This document shows positions 1-5,109 of a stretch of 6,530 nucleotides of DNA, in pieces. This DNA comes from Methanothrix sp. (GTDB lineage: Archaea > Halobacteriota > Methanosarcinia > Methanotrichales > Methanotrichaceae). How positions within the stretch are numbered: the stretch's first letter is position 1; every line of letters starts with the position of its first letter. The stretch covers positions 1 to 6,530 of the forward strand of contig JAQTXY010000118.1 of the NCBI GenBank assembly GCA_028688535.1, in the 5' to 3' direction. The translations under genes and the position numbers were made by a program. The notes under the pieces were generated by a model that worked only from the letters and a program-made list of their open reading frames with translations, did no database searches and was not told where the DNA came from.

Positions 1-153
1 GTCGACAATTTGTGATCGGCACAGTTGGCACTTATGGAAACATTATATTGGCTAAGTATACTATTATGATGCTTCTTTTAGACTAATCTGTTAATTTTGC
101 GATATTAAATCCCGGACTAATTTACTATTATGTTTCTACTACAATGCTAATTC

Positions 154-172
154 TTCGATTCGAATATAAATA
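154..172 (+). promoter_or_regulatory. Candidate TATA-box promoter with adjoining palindrome
   Basis: TATAAATA at 165-172 fits the archaeal TATA-box consensus. It is immediately preceded by a perfect 5+1+5 inverted repeat, TTCGA-T-TCGAA (154-164), which covers the position where TFB would contact a BRE. If this box is used, transcription would start near 190-197 and hisH would have a leader of about 180 bases carrying much of the tandem repeat. A weaker alternative, AAATAGAAATAT around 330-341, lies closer to hisH. The assignment to hisH is inference. Confidence 0.4.
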
Positions 173-274
173 GATTTTTATGAATAATTCATAACTTTTA
201 TGAAATCAGCTTAAGGAGAGCAAATCGATTTTTGTGAAAAATTCCTAACTATTATGAAATCAGCTTAAGGAAAA
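168..274 (+). repeat. Tandem duplication of a 54-base unit
   Basis: Positions 168-220 and 222-274 align without gaps at an offset of 54 bases, with 7 mismatches in 53 positions by my hand count. Each unit contains two TTTTATGAA-like words 20 bases apart (starts 176 and 196, then 230 and 250) and ends in ATCAGCTTAAGG followed by purines. In the first unit the segment 179-193 is a perfect inverted repeat (TATGAAT, one base, ATTCATA). In the second unit that palindrome is degraded. With only two copies and no spacers it is not a CRISPR. It could be a pair of protein-binding sites or a duplicated leader-RNA element. Confidence 0.75.
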
Positions 275-281
275 GCTTTTC
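270..281. repeat. 12-base perfect palindrome
   Basis: GAAAAGCTTTTC is identical to its reverse complement and sits directly at the end of the second tandem unit. The same bases can instead form a short hairpin (262-266 with 273-277, loop AAGGAA) followed by four T residues, which would be a minimal leader-RNA stem. The stem has only five base pairs, so a protein-binding site is at least as likely as an RNA structure. Confidence 0.4.
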
Positions 282-373
282 TGGCGGGCTTACCCAAAGG
301 CAATGTAATTGATCTCCAGCAAAGGTCGTAAATAGAAATATCGAAAAAAGCTGGCGAAAGAAGGATAACAACG

Positions 374-979
374 ATGACAATTGTCATAGTAGATTATGGT
401 ATGGGAAACCTTTTCAGCATCTACAACGCCCTGGATTATGTGGGAGGAAATCCTAAAATCGTTCGCGATCCTGATGGCCTGGACGATGCAGACGGCATAG
501 TAGTTCCTGGAGTGGGGGCCTTTGGAAGCTGCATGAGTCAGCTCTCACGATTCGAGAGTTCGCTTTTGCACAGCTTTCGGGAAGGCGTGCCGATGCTTGG
601 CATTTGCGTGGGCATGCAAGTGCTCTTCGAGGAGAGCGAAGAGAGTCCCGGTGCTAAGGGCCTGGGCTGGATAGGCGGCAAGGTAGTGCACCTGCCGGAT
701 GGCGTGATGATTCCCCAGATGGGCTGGAACGACCTCTCCATCAAACGCCCTGTGGAGATGCTGGATGGAATCTCAGATGGAGATATGTTCTATTTTGTGC
801 ATTCCTACTACGGCCAGCCGAAAGACAGGTCTGTGATTGCCGCCACTACAGAGTATGGTGTAGAAGTGACGGCAGCGGTGAGCAAAGATAACCTCTTTGC
901 CACCCAGTTTCACCCTGAGAAGTCGGGTGCCAAGGGCCTGAGAATTCTGCAGAACTTTGTGAGGTCGATACGATGCTAG
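374..979 (+). CDS. hisH: Imidazole glycerol phosphate synthase, glutaminase subunit HisH
   Basis: This is the class I glutamine amidotransferase subunit of the cytoplasmic enzyme that converts PRFAR and ammonia to imidazole glycerol phosphate and AICAR, the step that links histidine and purine synthesis. At 201 residues it is the usual length. Visible landmarks are the N-terminal IVDYGMGNL, the oxyanion region PGVGAFG (45-51), the nucleophile elbow GICVGMQ with Cys78, the interface motif PQMGWN (114-119), and His180 and Glu182 in QFHPEKSG, which complete the catalytic triad. The start ATG gives the canonical N-terminus and has a weak purine-rich site (AAGGAT) about 8 bases upstream. The gene overlaps hisF by 7 bases, so the two subunits are probably made in step. 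Nothing suggests inactivation. Confidence 0.97.
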   Translation: MTIVIVDYGMGNLFSIYNALDYVGGNPKIVRDPDGLDDADGIVVPGVGAFGSCMSQLSRFESSLLHSFREGVPMLGICVGMQVLFEESEESPGAKGLGWIGGKVVHLPDGVMIPQMGWNDLSIKRPVEMLDGISDGDMFYFVHSYYGQPKDRSVIAATTEYGVEVTAAVSKDNLFATQFHPEKSGAKGLRILQNFVRSIRC

Positions 980-1785
980 CGAGAAGGATTATTCCCTGTT
1001 TGGACTGCGATCTGGGTGTGCCTGGCGGTCGAGTCGTCAAGGGCATCGAGTTTAAACAGATAAGATATGCCGGCATCCCCTGGGAGCTGGCCGGCCAGTA
1101 TTATCAGGACGGTGCCGATGAGATAGTCTTTTTAGACATCACAGCATCTCACGAGCGACGGGAGACCATGACCAGTGTCATCAAAGAGACCTCGCGTTCG
1201 GTCTTTGTGCCTCTCGCCGTAGGCGGGGGCATAAGCAGTGTGGAGCAGGCAAGAGAGGTATTCAATGCAGGAGCTGACAAGATCACGGTGAACACCTCAG
1301 CACTAAAACGTCCTGAGCTGATCAGCGAGATATCCGATCGATATGGAAATCAGGCTGTCGTACTGGCCATAGATGCCAAGCGGCGCTACACAGAGGAAGA
1401 AGGCCGGATTATTGTGCAAACCGAGCAAGGCCCCTGCTGGTTCGAATGTTCCTTCTATGGAGGCAGGCAGTTTACAGGCATCGACGCCATCGCCTGGGCA
1501 AACAAGGCAGTATCTCTGGGAGCAGGGGAGATTCTTCTCACCAGCATGGATCGGGACGGGACCTATGATGGCTTCGACATTCCCCTTACAGACGCCGTGG
1601 CCAAAAAGGTTAAAGTGCCCGTTATCGCCTCAGGAGGCTGCGCCAGTCCGGATCACATGCTAGAGGTCTTCCAGAAAACTGAGGCTTCCGCAGCGCTGGC
1701 GGCGAGCATATTTCACTTCGGGGAGTGGAATGTCGGCAATGTCAAGGCATATCTCAAAGAGAGGGGCGTAAACGTTCGCATCTGA
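973..1785 (+). CDS. hisF: Imidazole glycerol phosphate synthase, cyclase subunit HisF
   Basis: This is the (beta/alpha)8-barrel subunit that uses ammonia channelled from HisH to close the imidazole ring of imidazole glycerol phosphate, releasing AICAR. The 270 residues match the family. It begins with the typical [10 protein letters not shown], in which Asp11 is the catalytic acid/base. It continues with the phosphate-binding AVGGGI (82-87), AIDAK with the second catalytic aspartate Asp134, [12 protein letters not shown] (191-202) and the second phosphate loop IASGG (218-222). The start codon lies inside the end of hisH and is preceded by GAGGTCGA at 961-968, a good archaeal ribosome site four bases before the ATG. 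This supports translational coupling. All key residues are present. Confidence 0.98.
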   Translation: MLARRIIPCLDCDLGVPGGRVVKGIEFKQIRYAGIPWELAGQYYQDGADEIVFLDITASHERRETMTSVIKETSRSVFVPLAVGGGISSVEQAREVFNAGADKITVNTSALKRPELISEISDRYGNQAVVLAIDAKRRYTEEEGRIIVQTEQGPCWFECSFYGGRQFTGIDAIAWANKAVSLGAGEILLTSMDRDGTYDGFDIPLTDAVAKKVKVPVIASGGCASPDHMLEVFQKTEASAALAASIFHFGEWNVGNVKAYLKERGVNVRI

Positions 1786-1791
1786 TTAGAA

Positions 1792-2037
1792 ATGGGGTAC
1801 ATAGAGCTTAGCAAGGCACCCTGCAATCAGACCCTGGAGATCATGATAGTAAATGATGCCAGTTGGGAGAAGAGGTTTGAGTCCATGGGCATTCGAAAAG
1901 GAAGGCATATCCGTAAAATTGCCTCACAGCCCTTTGGGGGGCCGATTGTAATTGAAGTAAAAGGCTCGAAGATGTCGCTGGGCCGCAATATTGCTGCAAA
2001 AATCGAGGTGGAGGTACTAGCCAGTCCCTCCCATTGA
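1792..2037 (+). CDS. feoA: FeoA-family SH3-like protein
   Basis: This 81-residue protein has the single SH3-like beta-barrel fold of FeoA, the small cytoplasmic accessory protein of the FeoB ferrous iron transporter. Family landmarks are the opening LSKAPCNQTLEI, the central RFESMGIRKGRHIRKI (28-43), PFGGPIVIEVKGSKMSLGRNIAAKIEVE (48-74), and the overall length of about 75-85 residues. It begins 6 bases after the hisF stop, so it is probably cotranscribed with hisHF, although no clear ribosome site is visible and translation may be coupled to hisF. No feoB lies in the window. The same SH3-like fold occurs at the C-terminus of DtxR-type metalloregulators, but there is no DNA-binding domain here. 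A role in iron uptake is inferred from the family. The histidine gene context gives no direct support. Confidence 0.88.
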   Translation: MGYIELSKAPCNQTLEIMIVNDASWEKRFESMGIRKGRHIRKIASQPFGGPIVIEVKGSKMSLGRNIAAKIEVEVLASPSH

Positions 2038-2067
2038 TAATGTACTCTACTTCCCTCCCTATTTTGG

Positions 2068-2445
2068 TTAAGTTGCTATGAGTTGCTTGAGCCTCTGGAT
2101 GCTCTCCATAGCCTGGGCAGACTCATGCAGCTTCTCATCCTCAAAATGCTTGATGATCGAATCAATGCCTGCTCTCAGCGAGTAGACTTTCATTGGTCTG
2201 CCTTTACCTTCGCGCTTGATTTCTTTCTCTTCTATCCAGTTGTTGTCACGCAGGGTTCGCATGGCAATGCTTACTTCCGGCTGGCGAAGATCCGATCCCA
2301 TCTCGATTTCGCGAGAGGAAGCTTCATCCACATTAGCCAGAAAGGTTATGAGCGTTGCAACGTTGCGCGGAACGCTCAGGGATCGAAGCGTTTCGACAAA
2401 TTCCATGTCCTTATCATCCAGGATCTTTACGGTGGACTCTTTCAT
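2068..2445 (-). CDS. Small winged-helix transcriptional regulator (MarR/TrmB-like)
   Basis: This is a predicted DNA-binding protein of 125 residues from the chosen start. An N-terminal helical lead-in (about 10-25) is followed by a winged helix-turn-helix: helix RNVATLITFLANV (27-39), helix SREIEMGSDL, a recognition helix around RQPEVSIAMRTLRDNNWI (54-71), and a basic wing KREGKGRPMKVYSL (77-90). The C-terminal part (about 92-122) is a charged helix that could be a dimerising coiled coil. I chose the ATG at 2445 because GGTGA lies five bases before it. An in-frame ATG at 2457 would add MVTI and could serve a nearly leaderless transcript. The gene converges on feoA with 30 bases between the stops. 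No ligand-binding domain is present, and the target is unknown. Autoregulation or control of the divergent gene is possible. Confidence 0.85.
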   Translation of the reverse strand: MKESTVKILDDKDMEFVETLRSLSVPRNVATLITFLANVDEASSREIEMGSDLRQPEVSIAMRTLRDNNWIEEKEIKREGKGRPMKVYSLRAGIDSIIKHFEDEKLHESAQAMESIQRLKQLIAT

Positions 2446-2449
2446 AATC

Positions 2450-2454
2450 GTCAC
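2450..2454 (-). promoter_or_regulatory. Ribosome binding site deciding the regulator start
   Basis: On the minus strand GGTGA matches the archaeal anti-Shine-Dalgarno complement and is followed, after five bases, by the ATG at 2445. It overlaps the upstream in-frame ATG at 2457, which has no site of its own. This favours the shorter protein. Confidence 0.55.
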
Positions 2455-2482
2455 CATATTTTTCTTGTCACAAATACTTAAT

Positions 2483-2490
2483 GATATAAA
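2483..2490 (-). promoter_or_regulatory. TATA box of the regulator gene
   Basis: Read on the minus strand this is TTTATATC, in the context ATTATTTATATCATT, a close match to the archaeal TATA box. Its centre is about 26 bases from position 2461, so transcription should begin near 2458-2463, giving a leader of about 15 bases that just includes the GGTGA ribosome site. A small palindrome TTGTGACAA (2465-2473, minus strand) lies between the box and the predicted start, where a bound repressor would block the polymerase. Confidence 0.6.
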
Positions 2491-2837
2491 TAATTTGTTT
2501 TGAAAGGGAATATCTTTAATTTTACTTAATTAGACTAATACTTTAGATAATAACTTTAAAAGCAATCAGCATTTACAAATAGGTGACAATCCACTCCAGA
2601 ATGCCTTGGGACGAGAATTTATATTTGTGTCAATTTCCAAATGCCCATTAATGGAGTTGCACGGAAGGGGTGATTATTCTCAGCCTTGATCTGCCCAAAA
2701 TCAGAATTTGATTAAATAATTAATTTAGGACGAGTTAACATAAATTTTATCATAATATTATTTATAATGATATTCATTGCAAGGCAGGAATAGCAAGCAA
2801 TATCACCTCAGAAGATGCAATGTCCTCAGAATCGAGC

Positions 2838-2847
2838 AATATATATT
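2838..2847 (+). promoter_or_regulatory. TATA box of the 182-residue protein gene
   Basis: AATATATATT is a good archaeal TATA box about 28 bases before the ATG at 2871. The usual spacing puts transcription start at about 2867-2871, directly at the start codon. There is no Shine-Dalgarno sequence upstream, so the mRNA is probably leaderless. Confidence 0.6.
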
Positions 2848-2870
2848 TCCTGGCTGGCTAATGTATCATC

Positions 2871-3419
2871 ATGATATCCCTAATGGTTCGCGAGAAGGAG
2901 CTTAATGAGCTGGCCCGAACCGAGGTAGGAAACCTCCCCGGAATTCTATTTGCAGGTACGAGTCCACTTTTGCGCCCCTTTATGAAGAAGCTGGAAGCAC
3001 TGCTGCCAGCGGAAAACAGGGGACTTGGGGACAGCTATATTCTCAATGCGCTTCATTCTCATATCGACCAGGTACATGCCGACGAGTTGCAGATCGCTGT
3101 GAAGAGCGGTGATTTGCAAGTAGTAATCCGTCGCGAAGAGCTGGGCGAATTGATTGGTGAGAGATATCCTACCACCGGTCACCATCGCCTCAATCTGCCC
3201 GGCCTTTTATTCCTGCAGAGCAGTCCGTCTCTGCAGATTGCGAGTGCCATTCTGCTGCGCCGGGAACATAAGCTGCAAATCCCGGACGGATGCCGAACCA
3301 CGCGCTACATCTTTCACATGGGCGTGACGGCCATCGATGCGGATAAAGAGAAGATTAGCGTCCACTTCGACCCGGAAAGGCTGCCCAAGAGAGCTGATGG
3401 CTCGAGTGTTCTTGCGTAG
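2871..3419 (+). CDS. Uncharacterised protein with an internal domain duplication
   Basis: I do not recognise this 182-residue protein. It has no signal peptide, transmembrane segment, cysteine cluster or familiar catalytic motif, and looks soluble and cytoplasmic. Its two halves resemble each other. VREKELNEL (6-14) matches IRREELGEL (86-94). NLPGILFAGTSPLL (21-34) matches NLPGLLFLQSSPSL (108-121). IDQVHADELQIAVKSGDL (65-82) resembles IDADKEKISVHFDPERL (155-171). The second copy has about seven extra residues between the first two blocks. The protein therefore seems to be two copies of a domain of roughly 80-87 residues. The start at 2871 fits the TATA spacing for a leaderless mRNA. An in-frame ATG at 2883 is an alternative. 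It is transcribed divergently from the winged-helix regulator, which might control it. Codon use resembles its neighbours, so it is probably a real gene. Confidence 0.75.
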   Translation: MISLMVREKELNELARTEVGNLPGILFAGTSPLLRPFMKKLEALLPAENRGLGDSYILNALHSHIDQVHADELQIAVKSGDLQVVIRREELGELIGERYPTTGHHRLNLPGLLFLQSSPSLQIASAILLRREHKLQIPDGCRTTRYIFHMGVTAIDADKEKISVHFDPERLPKRADGSSVLA

Positions 3420-3429
3420 CAAAGATAGA

Positions 3430-3470
3430 AAAAAGAAGAAGGAGAGAATATCGTCTACTATTTCTCTCCT
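3430..3470 (-). terminator. Hairpin terminator between convergent genes
   Basis: AGGAGAGAATA (3440-3450) pairs with TATTTCTCTCCT (3459-3470) with one bulged base and an 8-base loop. Read on the minus strand, the stem lies just after the reductase stop and is followed by TTCTTCTTTTTT, so the transcript would end with a hairpin and a U-rich tail. On the plus strand the hairpin is followed by A residues, so it would be a poorer terminator for the 182-residue gene. U-tracts alone often suffice in archaea, which makes the minus-strand assignment the safer one. Confidence 0.65.
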
Positions 3471-3476
3471 AAAAAG

Positions 3477-4652
3477 CTAAATTATCAGACTTTTCAGCCC
3501 CCAGAGCAGCCTCGGGTTAAGCCGGAAGAGAACGCGCAACATGTCTGGCAGGTCCATCTTGGTTATGTCCTCTTTAGCCAGAGATCCTATGAGCTGGTTC
3601 ATGTCGTTATCAGTAAGCTTGACGAAGAACTCTTTGAACTGGAAGCTCTTGGCAATAACCTTGCCAAACCCGTTTCTCCAGCGATCTTCATACTCCTGCA
3701 GCCCGGATCGGCGGACATTGCCTGCAGATATCGCCTTTGCCGCTACCTCTCCTGCCATGATTCCCGCCTGCATGGCATTGAGAATGCCTCCTCCTGTGAG
3801 CGGATCGGTCTGATGAGCGGCATCCCCCACCAGCATCACGCCATCGGTGATTGCACAGTCAATGGGCCCGGAACAGGGGTCTCCTCCCACTACCATCTCC
3901 ACAACCTTGCCATTAGGAAATCGAGTTTTCATTAGCTGACGCAGCAGCCGCACTGCTTCACCTGGCTTTGAGCGTGAGCCCTGAATTCCAAGACCAATGT
4001 TGGCCATCTTATCGCCCTTGGGAAACGACCAGGCATATCCTGAAGGAGCTATGCTGTTTCCTAAAAAGAACTCTGTGTATTCGTTATCAATGGATGCATC
4101 GTGTACCAGGAATTGGGCACAAGATTCGATATCCTGTAACTTCAAAGTGGTATCGATGCCCGCCCAGCGTCCCACCTTGGACTCTACCCCGTCTGCACCA
4201 ATAACCAGGGGCGCCTCGATCTGCAGGGGCTCGCCTATGCGAAGTGCGGACACGCCACTGATTACTCCATCCTTCTTCTGCAGACCCAAAGCCCTGGTCT
4301 TGACCAGGACCTTGGCTCCTGCGGCTGCTGCCTGCATGGCGAGGCCCCTATCGAAGATCTTCCTCTGCAGGACGTAGCCCACCTCGCCCCCGCTCTTATC
4401 CTCAGACATAACGATGCTTCTACCGTCCGGCGCATAAATCCTGGCTCCCTTTACCTCGGAAGAGATCCATTCCGGCTCAGGCTTCAACATGCGGCATAGG
4501 GCTCTCTTGCTGACGCCTTCTGCGCAGCGCACTGGGTCTCCAATCTCCTGGCGTTTCTCCAGCATGACGACCTTAAGGCCGGCAGAAGCCGCCGTCTTTG
4601 CAGCCATCGATCCTCCCGGACCGCCGCCCACTACTATCAAGTCACACTTCAT
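3477..4652 (-). CDS. Geranylgeranyl reductase, FAD-dependent (archaeal lipid saturation)
   Basis: This flavoprotein saturates the geranylgeranyl chains of archaeal ether lipids such as digeranylgeranylglycerophospholipid, probably at the membrane face. From the chosen start it has 391 residues, a normal length. Visible parts are the FAD dinucleotide-binding VVGGGPGG (7-14), RCAEG with the conserved Cys43, IGADG (151-155), the substrate-channel motif YAWSFPKG followed by GLG (206-222), and the second FAD motif GDAAHQTDPLTGGG (276-289). The ATG at 4652 is preferred over an in-frame ATG at 4712: the extra 20 residues are unlike the family and overlap the ferredoxin gene, and GAGGTCA precedes 4652. 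The start overlaps the ferredoxin stop by ATGA, so the partners are coupled. In Methanosarcina acetivorans a homologous reductase needs the adjacent ferredoxin, which supports this pairing. Confidence 0.95.
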   Translation of the reverse strand: MKCDLIVVGGGPGGSMAAKTAASAGLKVVMLEKRQEIGDPVRCAEGVSKRALCRMLKPEPEWISSEVKGARIYAPDGRSIVMSEDKSGGEVGYVLQRKIFDRGLAMQAAAAGAKVLVKTRALGLQKKDGVISGVSALRIGEPLQIEAPLVIGADGVESKVGRWAGIDTTLKLQDIESCAQFLVHDASIDNEYTEFFLGNSIAPSGYAWSFPKGDKMANIGLGIQGSRSKPGEAVRLLRQLMKTRFPNGKVVEMVVGGDPCSGPIDCAITDGVMLVGDAAHQTDPLTGGGILNAMQAGIMAGEVAAKAISAGNVRRSGLQEYEDRWRNGFGKVIAKSFQFKEFFVKLTDNDMNQLIGSLAKEDITKMDLPDMLRVLFRLNPRLLWGLKSLII

Positions 4653-4819
4653 GCCTTGACCTCTAGGGCTCCAACAGGGCATATCTTGGTGCACAGGCCG
4701 CACTCCTTGCACTCAGTCGAGACCTCGAGCCAAGTCTCCACCAGCTCCAGGGCGCATGTCGGGCAGACTCCGACACAGGCACCACAGTAACAGCATTTGT
4801 ATCTATTGACGGTAAGCAT
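4649..4819 (-). CDS. Small 2[4Fe-4S] ferredoxin, electron donor to geranylgeranyl reductase
   Basis: This gene of 56 residues is easily missed because of its size. It contains two complete CxxCxxCxxxCP cluster motifs: Cys9, 12, 15 and 19 with Pro20, and Cys37, 40, 43 and 47 with Pro48. An extra cysteine sits at position 10 and another at 22. The spacing is that of clostridial-type ferredoxins carrying two [4Fe-4S] clusters, and the length is typical. A near-ideal ribosome site (GGATGTGATC, 4822-4831) precedes the ATG. The stop overlaps the reductase start by ATGA, so the two proteins are probably made together and work together, with the ferredoxin passing low-potential electrons to the reductase flavin. 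It lies 20 bases after the acylphosphatase stop in the same orientation. Confidence 0.95.
   Translation of the reverse strand: MLTVNRYKCCYCGACVGVCPTCALELVETWLEVSTECKECGLCTKICPVGALEVKA
4657..4663 (-). promoter_or_regulatory. Ribosome binding site deciding the reductase start
   Basis: GAGGTCA on the minus strand lies four bases before the ATG at 4652, inside the final codons of the ferredoxin gene. It supports the 391-residue reductase and not the 20-residue longer reading. Confidence 0.65.
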
Positions 4820-4839
4820 GAGATCACATCCTATAATTA

Positions 4840-5109
4840 CTAATATTCTATCTCGAAACCTTCGTACCCTTTGCTTTCCAACTCTGAGAACTCCATCCCC
4901 AGGATTATGGATCCTGTGGGTCCCGACTTCATGGCTTTGAGCAGCTCACCAACTTGCTTTCTCTCTCCTTCCAGCACTGCCTCTACTCCACCGCCGGGAA
5001 TGTTCCGAACCCATCCTTTAACCCCCAAGGCTCTTGCTCGCTCTTGAGTAAAAGCGCGATAGAAGACACCCTGCACTCGACCCGAAACACGAACGTGCAC
5101 CGCGATCAT
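4840..5109 (-). CDS. acyP: Acylphosphatase
   Basis: This small cytoplasmic enzyme hydrolyses the carboxyl-phosphate bond of acyl phosphates such as acetyl phosphate, carbamoyl phosphate and 1,3-bisphosphoglycerate. At 89 residues it is the typical size. The signature SGRVQGVFYRAF (9-20) carries the phosphate-binding loop and Arg18. GWVRNIPGGGVEAVLEG (32-48) carries Asn36, which orients the attacking water. The C-terminus FEIEY is a variant of the usual family ending. The start overlaps the tpiA stop by ATGA, implying translational coupling to triosephosphate isomerase. A link through 1,3-bisphosphoglycerate or, in an acetate-using methanogen, acetyl phosphate is possible but is inference only. 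Confidence 0.95.
   Translation of the reverse strand: MIAVHVRVSGRVQGVFYRAFTQERARALGVKGWVRNIPGGGVEAVLEGERKQVGELLKAMKSGPTGSIILGMEFSELESKGYEGFEIEY

Larger units (their letters stand above)
1..373. other. AT-rich intergenic region before hisH
   Basis: No credible coding region is visible on either strand. The stretch is strongly AT-rich compared with the genes. It contains a TATA-like box at 165-172, an 11-base palindrome directly before it, a 54-base tandem duplication at 168-274 and a 12-base palindrome at 270-281. The nonamer ACTATTATG occurs at 60-68, 124-132 and 248-256, with a one-mismatch version (ACTTTTATG) at 194-202. The last 90 bases are less AT-rich and hold a weak purine-rich ribosome site (AAGGAT, 361-366) before the hisH start. 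This is probably a promoter and leader region. Whatever lies upstream of position 1 is not seen. Confidence 0.7.
2458..2870. other. AT-rich divergent intergenic region
   Basis: No convincing gene lies between the regulator and the divergent 182-residue protein. The region holds a TATA box for each flanking gene. It also has an additional TATA-like box (TTTATATT, 2618-2625) facing right with no matching reading frame downstream. Near-copies of TTGTGACAA occur at 2465-2473, 2581-2589 and 2625-2633. The stretch 2581-2700 is less AT-rich than its surroundings and contains GGGGTGAT (2668-2675), a perfect-looking ribosome site, but the only frames after it close within about ten codons. A small non-coding RNA or a long 5' leader is possible but not shown. 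Confidence 0.6.

Noticed and set aside
1..6. GTCGAC (SalI site) at the exact window start
   Set aside because: It may reflect a cloned fragment boundary or chance. It says nothing about biology and no vector-like sequence follows.
168..274. Possible CRISPR repeats
   Set aside because: There are only two adjoining units with no intervening spacer, they differ at several positions, and no cas gene is nearby.
2083..2481. Open frame of 132 codons on the plus strand opposite the regulator
   Set aside because: It mirrors the winged-helix gene, which has its own TATA box, ribosome site and recognisable fold. The frame also runs through that promoter.
2753..2772. Imperfect AT-rich inverted repeat around CATAATATTATTTATAATG
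   Set aside because: It is made almost entirely of A and T, with broken pairing, and is not distinguishable from chance in this AT-rich stretch.
4653..4712. 20-residue N-terminal extension of geranylgeranyl reductase
   Set aside because: The extra residues are an out-of-frame reading of the ferredoxin gene. The ATG at 4652 gives the canonical flavoprotein start and has a ribosome site.
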